Positions 57,768 through 64,000 of a DNA stretch of 64,000 bases are shown piece after piece. Within the stretch, counting starts at the first letter, position 1, and every line of letters starts with the position of its first letter. This DNA is from Fictibacillus gelatini DSM 15865 (GTDB lineage: Bacteria; Bacillota; Bacilli; Bacillales; Fictibacillaceae), in assembly GCF_000430745.1 (NCBI RefSeq), contig NZ_AUMP01000004.1, positions 62,001 through 126,000 of the forward strand, given 5' to 3'. The notes under the pieces are model-generated. The model was not told the DNA's origin, made no database searches, and saw nothing but the letters and a program-made list of their open reading frames with translations. A program made the translations under genes and the position numbers.

Positions 57768-58413
57768 TACGTGGACAGAAATGACTAGTTCCCTCCCGTT
57801 CTTGCTGGAGGGAGCCAAACTTACGATTATTTTAAGCCTTGTTTCCATTTTCGGTTCCCTTCTTTTTGGGCTTGTTATTGCCTTATTCCGCATGTCCAAA
57901 AGCAAAATACTTTCCGGTATCGCTAAACTTTATATTTCTTTTTTTCGGGGAACACCGCTCCTTATTCAACTGCTAATTTTTTATAATGGCTTTACATTTA
58001 TTGTTCGTTTGGAAGGATGGCAGGCGGCTTTAATCGGACTTATTTTACATTTTAGCGCTTATATTGCAGAATCGTATCGTGGGGCTATCCAATCGATATC
58101 AAAAGGGCAATGGGAAGCTTCCTATTCTCTCGGCATGAATTATGTCCAAACGTTAAAAGAAATTATATTGCCACAGGCCTGGCGGGTTGCGATTCCGTCC
58201 ATTTGGAATTCATTAATCGATATTGTAAAATCATCTTCACTTGCTTCAGCCATTACCGTACCAGAATTGACGTTAGTGGCCGATCAGCGCAGTGCATCTA
58301 GCTTAATTGTATTGCCTATTTTACTGGAAGCTGCACTCATTTATTGGGCACTTACAACTTTACTCGACTGGACGCGATATTGGCTAGAACGAAAGCTTCA
58401 ATTAAAAAAATAA
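57760..58413 (+). CDS. Amino acid ABC transporter permease (TcyB/HisM-like)
   Basis: A 217-residue permease with about five membrane segments and the EAA loop SLGMNYVQTLKEIILPQAWRVAIPSIWN (read in parts) that contacts the ATPase. Also the family stretch SFFRGTPLLIQLLIFYNG. The GTG start lies inside the binding-protein end, so the pair is translationally coupled. The third component is absent here. The orphan ATPase at 5886-6608 belongs to the matching class. Confidence 0.92.
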   Translation: MNNTWTEMTSSLPFLLEGAKLTIILSLVSIFGSLLFGLVIALFRMSKSKILSGIAKLYISFFRGTPLLIQLLIFYNGFTFIVRLEGWQAALIGLILHFSAYIAESYRGAIQSISKGQWEASYSLGMNYVQTLKEIILPQAWRVAIPSIWNSLIDIVKSSSLASAITVPELTLVADQRSASSLIVLPILLEAALIYWALTTLLDWTRYWLERKLQLKK

Positions 58414-58448
58414 AAGCTCCATTTCTATGTTTCATGAAATGGAGCTTT
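58413..58448. terminator. Bidirectional terminator after the permease gene
   Basis: AAAGCTCCATTTC and GAAATGGAGCTTT form a perfect 13-bp stem between convergent genes. Confidence 0.85.
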
Positions 58449-58449
58449 C

Positions 58450-58710
58450 CTATGTTAACTGCTGTGGCCATTCTGAAATAAAGTTGACGAGTTCTTGTCT
58501 GCAGGTAGAGCAATAATAAAGGTGAGGGCACTGATGATTTTCGTGATCTGCCGGAAATCCGTTCTCTAACTTTAAACCATCAATATCAATATAGGGACTG
58601 TAGTCATCGTAATAATCGCTTAGTTTTCCCTGATCTTCGGCTTCATTACCGCAATCGGGACAATAAAAGGGAATAGTATGTAATTGGTTGCATACGGGAC
58701 ATAGGCTCAT
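58450..58710 (-). CDS. Small zinc-ribbon protein (86 aa)
   Basis: An 86-residue protein with two apparent zinc sites: CPVCNQL...FYCPDCG near the start and CPHLYYCSTC near the end, with an acidic tyrosine-rich stretch (SDYYDDYSPYIDIDG) between. Not a named family that I recognise. The ATG at 58710 follows AGAGGTGG. A 30-codon upstream extension would run into the SASP gene and lacks a ribosome site. It lies 67 bp after the SASP gene on the same strand, suggesting possible spore expression. Confidence 0.7.
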   Translation of the reverse strand: MSLCPVCNQLHTIPFYCPDCGNEAEDQGKLSDYYDDYSPYIDIDGLKLENGFPADHENHQCPHLYYCSTCRQELVNFISEWPQQLT

Positions 58711-58777
58711 TTGTATACCACCTCTTTTACCTTTAAAGGGATGGATTTCTCCACCCCTTACAGCCATGAATATAGAG

Positions 58778-58975
58778 TTATCGAGCTGCTCCACCACCAA
58801 GTTGTTGTTGAGCCATAGCTACAAGACGTTTTGTGATTTCTCCTCCAACAGATCCGTTAGCGCGAGAAGTCGTGTCAGCACCTAATTGAACACCAAATTC
58901 ACTTGCGATTTCGTTTTTCATTTGATCAAGAGCTTGTTCTACTCCAGGTACTAAAAGTTGGTTGTTGTTTGGCAT
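58778..58975 (-). CDS. Small acid-soluble spore protein, alpha/beta type
   Basis: A 65-residue DNA-binding spore protein. Conserved blocks are [15 protein letters not shown], containing the germination protease cleavage region, and [28 protein letters not shown]. Such proteins coat and protect spore DNA and supply amino acids at germination. Forespore (sigma-G) expression is expected, but no promoter was assigned. The ATG at 58975 follows GAGGAGG. The name of the particular ssp gene cannot be decided. Confidence 0.95.
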   Translation of the reverse strand: MPNNNQLLVPGVEQALDQMKNEIASEFGVQLGADTTSRANGSVGGEITKRLVAMAQQQLGGGAAR

Positions 58976-59145
58976 GTTGTTCACCTCCTCTTGAAACATA
59001 TTTTGCATCATTTAAGCAACTATATACGCGTACTTTTTACCAATTTTTGATAAGAACAAGTCATGTTTAATAAAAGCAAAGAAAATTCAATGGATTTGCG
59101 TTTATTCTTTAGTTTTAAGGGAAAATTGGTAGAGAGGTGATCGCA

Positions 59146-59484
59146 ATGAGTCAAACGGAAATCATTGAATTAAAGGATCAACTAAATGAGTGGGCAGGAA
59201 GCCAAATTTCGATTCAAAAAGAGGAAAATGGAGATTTGGATCAAATCAACATTCAACTTGATAAAGCTACATTTGAACAGCGTGATGCGCAAGATGATTA
59301 TTTAGGAGATCATATTCTTTTCATACACGGCAAGGCATACAGCATGGAAAGCGAAAAGCCGGTTAAGTTGCCAACGGTTTTATACGAAATTCCAATTGAC
59401 GGCATTGAAGGCATTCAACTTGATTCAGACTTAGTGACTTTTAAAACGCAGCGAGGAACATATGCCATTAATAAAATGGGCTGA
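59146..59484 (+). CDS. Hypothetical protein (112 aa)
   Basis: A 112-residue acidic soluble protein, start ATG at 59146 after GAGAGGTG. Stretches: IELKDQLNEWAGSQIS, DQINIQLDKATFEQRDAQDDYLGDHILFIHG, YEIPIDGIEGIQLD. The pattern suggests an all-beta domain with an N-terminal helix. Not recognised. Three codons upstream another ATG is available but is less well placed. It converges on bmrD and its stop codon lies in a bidirectional terminator. Confidence 0.7.
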   Translation: MSQTEIIELKDQLNEWAGSQISIQKEENGDLDQINIQLDKATFEQRDAQDDYLGDHILFIHGKAYSMESEKPVKLPTVLYEIPIDGIEGIQLDSDLVTFKTQRGTYAINKMG

Positions 59485-59503
59485 TGAAATCATCAGCCCA
59501 TTT
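59474..59503. terminator. Bidirectional terminator, 112-aa gene/bmrD
   Basis: AAATGGGCTGATGA and TCATCAGCCCATTT pair exactly with almost no loop. It overlaps the 112-aa gene stop codon. Confidence 0.8.
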
Positions 59504-59508
59504 ACAAT

Positions 59509-61536
59509 TTAACCAACAGCTTTTTTTGTTTTTCCTTGTTGAAGTTGGTACATTTGATAATATCGTCCTTCTTTTTCCATTAACGTATCATGGTTGCCTT
59601 GTTCAACAATTTCTCCATGGTCAAGGACAAGAATTTGATCGGCATTTTTTATCGTTGACAGACGATGGGCAATGATGAAAGTTGTTCGTCCGCGTTTTAC
59701 CACATTGAGGGCTTCTTGAATGATCGCTTCGGTCTCCGTATCAATGTTCGCGGTTGCTTCGTCAAGAATAAGGATTGCCGGATCAAACGCCAGCGCCCTT
59801 GCAAAGGAAATGAGCTGCCTCTGTCCGGAAGATAAGGTGCTGCCTTTTTCAATGACCGCCTCATCCAATCCGTTAGGCAAGCTATTAATAAAGTCCCATG
59901 CCCCTACATCTTTGAGTGCTTTCTCTGCTCTTTCTCTTGAAATAGATGGGTCGTCAAGGCTGACATTAGAGTAGATCGTTCCTGTAAATAAAAACGGATC
60001 CTGGAGGACGATGCCCATATGCTGGCGAAGCGTTTGTTTGGACATTTTCATTATATCAACACCATCAATCAATATTCTCCCTTCTTTCACATCGTAAAAA
60101 CGGAAAAGGAGATTCATTATCGAGCTTTTTCCAGATCCGGTATGACCGACTAACGCCACTGTTTCCCCTTGCTTTGCTTCAATTGAAATATTTTTTAACA
60201 CGTTTTCTCCTTCGACATAGCTAAAAGAAACATTCTCGAAAACAACATTTCCTCTGTACCTTTGAATGGGCTCTTTCGCAACATCCACTCCCGGTTCATC
60301 TAAAAGGACGAATACCCGCTCCGCTGATACGAGTGATTGTTCAAGTTGGGCCAATTGGTTAGCAATCCCGCTAATCGGTTGAAAAAGCCGGTTTAAATAA
60401 TCAACGAATGCATATAAAACACCGAGAGAAATGGCTGTGCCCACGCCAAGCGATGCGCCGCCAAAATACCAGATAACAGCAACAAACGAAAGATTTCGCA
60501 GGACATTGACTAGATTATGATTCGTTAAAGAATTAAGACTTAACATTTTGTTCTGGTATGTGCAATATTCGTTGTTAAGCTTCTCAAACTCTTCTGTCGT
60601 TTCCTTTTGCCGTCTGAATGCCTGAATGATCGTCATCCCTTGAATCGATTCATTGATCATACCGTTTATGTCACTTAAACGTGAACGAATCATATGATTA
60701 TATTTGGAAGCGAATTTCCGGTACACTTTCACCCAGATGATTAAAATTGGAATGATGACAAGGCAGACAGTTGCCAATCGGACATCCAATATAAATAACG
60801 CAATCAAAATACCTGCAATCGTAATCATTCCTGTAAAAAAATTCGCCAAAACATTAACGAATAATTCTTTGATCGCTTCTGTATCGTTTGTCACTCGTGA
60901 AACGATTTTTCCCGCAGGCTGATTGTCGAAATACGTAATCGGCACACGCTGAATTTGCCTGAACACATCCTGGCGAATTTTTTTAATGACCAAATTCGCG
61001 GAAACTTGCAGCATGTAACGTTGTCCGTATTGAAAGAAACAGGCTAGAACGAGCAATCCAAAGTAAATGCCTAAAAGTTTTAGCACACCGAAAATTTCCG
61101 GTTCATAAAAAGCGAACAATTCTTTACGCGAAAGTTTACTTGCATTATACGTTTCGGACTTGCCTTTATTTGTAATAACAACGTTTCCGTCTTTTACTTT
61201 TCGTTCTCCATCAAAAGAAATTGGTCCTGCAATAAAGTAATAATCACGATTAATTTGCAAGATGCGCGCTTCGCTTCCACGTTTCTCCCCGGCTGCAAAA
61301 TGGTCTTTCCTTTTATACCATTTATTGTGATATTCGACAGTATCGCCCCCATGATTCATTGTTTCAAACCACGGTTTTTCAATTCCGAGAATGTTGGAAT
61401 CAATCATTCGTTTTGCGACAAATGGGCCGGCCAAATCGGCGGCGACTGCAAGAGCGAGCATCAATAGCCCGATAAAAATGTTTTTCTTAAAAAGAAGCGC
61501 ATATTGAAATAATCGTTTTCCTACACTCATTTTCAC
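59509..61536 (-). CDS. bmrD: Heterodimeric multidrug ABC exporter subunit BmrD (YheH)
   Basis: A 675-residue half-transporter, close to B. subtilis BmrD (673). A membrane domain (residues 15-400) carries an extra loop of about 100 residues between the first two membrane segments, as in BmrD. The nucleotide domain has Walker A GHTGSGKSSIMNLLFRFYD, signature STLSSGQRQLISFARALA and Walker B ILILDEATANIDTETE with the catalytic glutamate, and HRLSTIK. It overlaps bmrC by four bases. The dimer expels drugs such as doxorubicin and mitoxantrone analogues in B. subtilis, and is induced by ribosome-targeting antibiotics. Confidence 0.93.
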   Translation of the reverse strand: MKMSVGKRLFQYALLFKKNIFIGLLMLALAVAADLAGPFVAKRMIDSNILGIEKPWFETMNHGGDTVEYHNKWYKRKDHFAAGEKRGSEARILQINRDYYFIAGPISFDGERKVKDGNVVITNKGKSETYNASKLSRKELFAFYEPEIFGVLKLLGIYFGLLVLACFFQYGQRYMLQVSANLVIKKIRQDVFRQIQRVPITYFDNQPAGKIVSRVTNDTEAIKELFVNVLANFFTGMITIAGILIALFILDVRLATVCLVIIPILIIWVKVYRKFASKYNHMIRSRLSDINGMINESIQGMTIIQAFRRQKETTEEFEKLNNEYCTYQNKMLSLNSLTNHNLVNVLRNLSFVAVIWYFGGASLGVGTAISLGVLYAFVDYLNRLFQPISGIANQLAQLEQSLVSAERVFVLLDEPGVDVAKEPIQRYRGNVVFENVSFSYVEGENVLKNISIEAKQGETVALVGHTGSGKSSIMNLLFRFYDVKEGRILIDGVDIMKMSKQTLRQHMGIVLQDPFLFTGTIYSNVSLDDPSISRERAEKALKDVGAWDFINSLPNGLDEAVIEKGSTLSSGQRQLISFARALAFDPAILILDEATANIDTETEAIIQEALNVVKRGRTTFIIAHRLSTIKNADQILVLDHGEIVEQGNHDTLMEKEGRYYQMYQLQQGKTKKAVG

Positions 61537-63287
61537 ACCGCCGTTTCGTTTAAATTTCCTTCAATTTGCTGACGGTCATATTGTTCTTTATACCAGCCGT
61601 CTTTTTTGAGCAATTGCTCATGGGTTCCTTCTTCAATAATCCGACCTTCTTCGAGGACAATGATCCAATCAGCATGTTCTACCGCAGATAGTCGGTGAGT
61701 GGTGATGAATGTTGTTTTTCCTGCACGCTCTGTGCGGATATTGTTAATAATGGCCGCTTCGGTTTTCGCATCTACAGCAGATAAAGCATCATCCAAAAGT
61801 AAAATTTCAGGATCGATAAACAAAGCACGGGCGATCGAAACACGCTGCTTTTGCCCGCCGGAAAGCGCGACTCCTTTTTCGCCGACAAGCGTATTCAGCC
61901 CTTCCGGAAGCGTGTGAACATCTTTACTAAAAGAAGCCATCTCAAGAACGTGATTGAACGCCTCAATAGATCCTTCACTTTTACCAAATAAAATATTTTC
62001 GCGAACCGTTTTTGAAAACAAAATGGTATCTTGTGGAACGTAGCCGATCCAACCTTGAATATCTTCTATCGCAATGGATTCAAGCGATACGCCTGAAATC
62101 GTGATTTCACCTTTGCCTAACGGGTACTCCCTCAGAAGTTGTTTTATAAAGGTTGTTTTTCCGCTCCCCGTCCGGCCGACGATGCCAAGTGTTTCTCCGC
62201 GTTTCACCGTAACCGACACATCGCTTAAATTGTCCGTTTTTGATGATGGATAACGGAAATGGACGTGATCAAAGCAAATCGTTTCCGGTACTTCAACCGA
62301 AATGAGCTCTTCGCCATTTTTTACATCCGGCTCGTAGGAAAGTGTCTCGTTCACGCGGTCAAGGGAAGCGTTTCCTCTTTGCATCACATTGATCAGTTCG
62401 CCAACCGCAATCATTGGCCAAATCAGCATTCCAAGATAAACGTTAAATGATACGAGTTCTCCTAGCGTAATCGTTTTATGAAAGACAAGATAGGCACCAT
62501 AACCGAGACCGATAATGTAACTGATCCCGACAAGAATTTTAATGGTCGGCTCAAATAGAGCATCGATTTTCGATACCGCAATATTTTTTTCATAAACATC
62601 TTCAGTCAGTGCATCGAACCGTTTTACGTCCGCTTCTTCCTGTACATATGCCCTGATGACACGAACGCCGGAAATACTTTCTAACACCTGGTCATTTAAA
62701 TGGCCAAAAGCATCCTGGGCAATTGTAAACCGTTGATGCACCTTTTTCCCATACTTTTGGATAACGAAAGCGATCACTGGAAGTGGCAGAATGGCGGCCG
62801 CCGTCAGTTTCCAGCTAATAAGAAAGCCCATGGTCACTAGAATCGTTAACATATACATGCTTGAGTCAACGAGTGTCAAAATGCCAAACCCTGCTGTAAC
62901 CGATACGGCTTTTAAATCATTCGTAGCCCTTGCCATTAAGTCCCCGGTACGATTTTTTTCAAAAAACGTTGGTGTCATTTTGATTAAGTGGCGCATAAAC
63001 CTGGAACGCAAGATTCGCTCGACGACAAATGCCCCGCCAAACAACTGATAAGACCAAATATACGTAAGCACATAATTGCTAATAAGAACGGTAAGAAAAA
63101 CAGCTAGCGTTTGCATAAGCTTCTCTGCTGTCAGACGCCCTAGATTTATATCATCAATCGCAATCCCGATAAGCTTTGGCGGAATCACTTCAAGGACATT
63201 AACGATAAGCAATAATAGAATGGCAATCGTATATCGCTTCCAATGTTGTTTAAAAAACCAGCCTAACTTAACTAAAACAGTAAACAT
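61533..63287 (-). CDS. bmrC: Heterodimeric multidrug ABC exporter subunit BmrC (YheI)
   Basis: A 584-residue half-transporter. Six membrane segments, then Walker A GRTGSGKTTFIKQLLRE, Q-loop YVPQDTILFSKTV, signature [17 protein letters not shown] and Walker B ILLLDDALSAVD, where the catalytic glutamate is replaced by aspartate, as is usual for the degenerate site of heterodimeric exporters. The ATG at 63287 follows GGAGGAGAGGG and fits the BmrC N-terminus. The open frame runs 29 codons further into the leader terminators. Preceded by an attenuator with leader ORF. Confidence 0.94.
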   Translation of the reverse strand: MFTVLVKLGWFFKQHWKRYTIAILLLLIVNVLEVIPPKLIGIAIDDINLGRLTAEKLMQTLAVFLTVLISNYVLTYIWSYQLFGGAFVVERILRSRFMRHLIKMTPTFFEKNRTGDLMARATNDLKAVSVTAGFGILTLVDSSMYMLTILVTMGFLISWKLTAAAILPLPVIAFVIQKYGKKVHQRFTIAQDAFGHLNDQVLESISGVRVIRAYVQEEADVKRFDALTEDVYEKNIAVSKIDALFEPTIKILVGISYIIGLGYGAYLVFHKTITLGELVSFNVYLGMLIWPMIAVGELINVMQRGNASLDRVNETLSYEPDVKNGEELISVEVPETICFDHVHFRYPSSKTDNLSDVSVTVKRGETLGIVGRTGSGKTTFIKQLLREYPLGKGEITISGVSLESIAIEDIQGWIGYVPQDTILFSKTVRENILFGKSEGSIEAFNHVLEMASFSKDVHTLPEGLNTLVGEKGVALSGGQKQRVSIARALFIDPEILLLDDALSAVDAKTEAAIINNIRTERAGKTTFITTHRLSAVEHADWIIVLEEGRIIEEGTHEQLLKKDGWYKEQYDRQQIEGNLNETAV

Positions 63288-63308
63288 ATTCCCTCTCCTC
63301 CCGGTATG

Positions 63309-63348
63309 AAAAAAATAAAAAAGCATACCACTCGCCGGGCATGCTTTT
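63309..63348 (-). terminator. Second leader terminator of bmrC
   Basis: On the minus strand AAAAGCAT pairs with ATGCTTTT, with CC/GG inside, followed by TTTTATTTTTT. It ends about 20 bases before the bmrC start, leaving the ribosome site free. Confidence 0.7.
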
Positions 63349-63357
63349 AAAAAACAC

Positions 63358-63397
63358 AAAAAAAGCGCGGTCACGAATGGGAAAAGGTGACCTGCGC
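63358..63397 (-). terminator. First leader terminator (attenuator) of bmrC
   Basis: GCGCAGGTCACC (63397-63386) pairs with GTGACCGCGC (63374-63365), followed by seven T. The 5' arm can alternatively pair with GTGACTTGC inside the leader ORF (63447-63455). Confidence 0.75.
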
Positions 63398-63431
63398 AAG
63401 TTACTATGTAAAAAAAGGCGTAAAAATCCCT

Positions 63432-63515
63432 CTAAACCGACGAATGGCAAGTCACAGTATGAAGTTTAAAATGAACGGTCATATCCATATTGGACAAATA
63501 TGCTAATAATACCAT
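63432..63515 (-). CDS. 27-aa leader peptide of the bmrCD operon (BmrB-like)
   Basis: A 27-codon ORF, ATG at 63515 eight bases after AAGGA, beginning M-V-L-L-A-Y-L-S-N-M-D. It ends 35 nt before the first terminator. Its codons 21-23 (GTG ACT TGC) are complementary to nine bases of the terminator 5' arm. A ribosome stalled in the earlier part would leave them free to block termination. B. subtilis bmrCD has such a leader gene (bmrB), although longer (54 codons), and I do not claim sequence identity with it. Confidence 0.7.
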   Translation of the reverse strand: MVLLAYLSNMDMTVHFKLHTVTCHSSV

Positions 63516-63550
63516 GACTACCATCCTTTCCATAAATTTGTAGTATATCA

Positions 63551-63566
63551 GTAGTGTTAATACTAC
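63551..63566. promoter_or_regulatory. Palindromic operator over the bmrC -10 element
   Basis: GTAGTGTTAATACTAC, a 16-bp palindrome with one mismatch pair. A related GTAGTATA lies just beside it (63539-63546). It covers the -10 hexamer of the bmrC promoter and lies between this operon and the divergent MarR-family gene, the likely source of the regulator. Confidence 0.55.
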
Positions 63567-63589
63567 CACTGTTCTAACAATTGTGTCAA
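63560..63589 (-). promoter_or_regulatory. Promoter of bmrC leader
   Basis: TTGACA (63584-63589), 18 bp, TAGTAT (63560-63565) on the minus strand. The transcript would start about 40 nt before the leader ORF. Confidence 0.6.
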
Positions 63590-63629
63590 TAGGTCAATTT
63601 TCTTTTTTTAACATTAACCTCTAATATAC

Positions 63630-63658
63630 TTGGTTAAGGTTCATGAATACGGTATATT
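63630..63658 (+). promoter_or_regulatory. Promoter of the MarR-family gene
   Basis: TTGGTT (63630-63635), 17 bp, TATATT (63653-63658). Confidence 0.5.
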
Positions 63659-63699
63659 AATCATTATGGCAACATTACATCTAAAATGGAGGTGTGCAA

Positions 63700-64000
63700 A
63701 TGAAAGAGGAGTCACTCCATATCATTGAGCACGAAATTGCATTGTTAGTAAGGCTTACAACTGCGTATAGCCCCCGGCTTGGGGAATTGGATCGTTCTGA
63801 ATACCTTCTTTTAAGTGAACTAGACAACCATAGCCCTTTAGCCATTAATGTCCTTGCCGATAAATTAATGCTTAATCTTTCTACTGCAAGCAGACAAGTC
63901 GCCAGCCTTGAAGCTAAACAGTTTATCCATCGATTCCCCGATCCACAAAATGGGCGCATCAGTCTTGTTGAGATAACTGCAGAAGGACAGGCCATTTTGC
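63700..64000 (+). CDS. MarR-family regulator (3' part missing)
   Basis: Partial gene: 100 codons are inside the window and it continues past the right edge. ATG at 63700 after GGAGGTG. The N-terminal dimer helix is followed by a winged helix: LAINVLADKLMLNLSTASRQV, SLEAKQFIHRFPDPQNGRISLVEIT (read in parts). Divergent from bmrC, with the palindrome at 63551-63566 between. It probably represses itself or the exporter operon. Ligand unknown. Confidence 0.88.
   Translation, partial: MKEESLHIIEHEIALLVRLTTAYSPRLGELDRSEYLLLSELDNHSPLAINVLADKLMLNLSTASRQVASLEAKQFIHRFPDPQNGRISLVEITAEGQAIL

Noticed and set aside
63268-63450. 60-codon minus-strand frame over the bmrC leader terminators
   Set aside because: It lacks a ribosome site and reads through both terminator stems and into bmrC out of frame. 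The 27-codon ORF upstream is the better leader.
63681-63995. 104-codon minus-strand frame
   Set aside because: Antisense to the MarR-family gene, which has the ribosome site and a clear winged-helix sequence.

Overview
The window comes from a spore-forming Bacillaceae genome. The evidence is strong AGGAGG-type ribosome sites, an alpha/beta SASP, a YjcZ-type spore peptide, coat-associated YheC/YheD proteins, and a gene order that follows the Bacillus subtilis yhf-yhg-yha-yhe chromosome region for most of its length. No rRNA, tRNA, CRISPR array, prophage or complete IS element was seen. Bases 1-2400 hold the first part of a phenylacetate degradation set (paaK, then paaA running off the left edge). 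Bases 2450-3900 are accessory: a 42-codon orphan ORF, a 224-bp repeat with inverted ends, and a gene pair that looks like a SpoIIS toxin-antitoxin. Bases 3960-22900 carry lplJ, an MBL hydrolase, an orphan amino-acid ABC ATPase, the yhgD-yhgE regulator/membrane pair with three matching operator-like sites, the hemE-hemH-hemY haem operon, a complete citrate module (citS-citT-citM-yflP) lying between hemE and pbpF, pbpF and yhfA.

Bases 23000-38000 hold a secreted amidase, a PAP2 phosphatase, a ferritin-like protein, ecsABC, hit, trpP (with a TRAP-type run of (G/T)AG triplets on its ribosome site), yhaH, scoC, yhaI, prsA, yhaL and yhaM, with several very small membrane or sporulation proteins between them. 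The CssRS-like secretion-stress two-component pair sits between yhaM and the yhaO-yhaN nuclease/ATPase pair. PrsA, ScoC, EcsAB and CssRS all concern exported proteins, so about 13 kb of this segment is rich in secretion functions.

Bases 43800-58450 carry YhzC, a 52-bp tandem repeat block, a MOSC protein, an aldehyde dehydrogenase, a HAD phosphatase, yheA, yheB, then four adjacent ATP-grasp genes of the YheC/YheD spore-coat family behind a possible sigma-K promoter, a PucR-type regulator, msmX, and an amino-acid binding protein/permease pair that lacks its ATPase.

Bases 58450-64000 carry a zinc-ribbon protein, a SASP, a small hypothetical, and the heterodimeric multidrug ABC exporter BmrC/BmrD. 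The exporter is preceded by a 27-codon leader ORF, two intrinsic terminators and a 9-bp antiterminator pairing, and is divergent from a MarR-family gene that runs off the right edge. The leader has the architecture of translation-coupled attenuation.

The most notable items are the SpoIIS-like pair with a repeat between it and its terminator, the bmrC attenuator with its promoter palindrome, the three TGACY-N13-GGTCA operators around yhgD/yhgE, the TRAP site, the shared paa operator-like motif, the 52-bp tandem repeat, and the four-gene ATP-grasp expansion.
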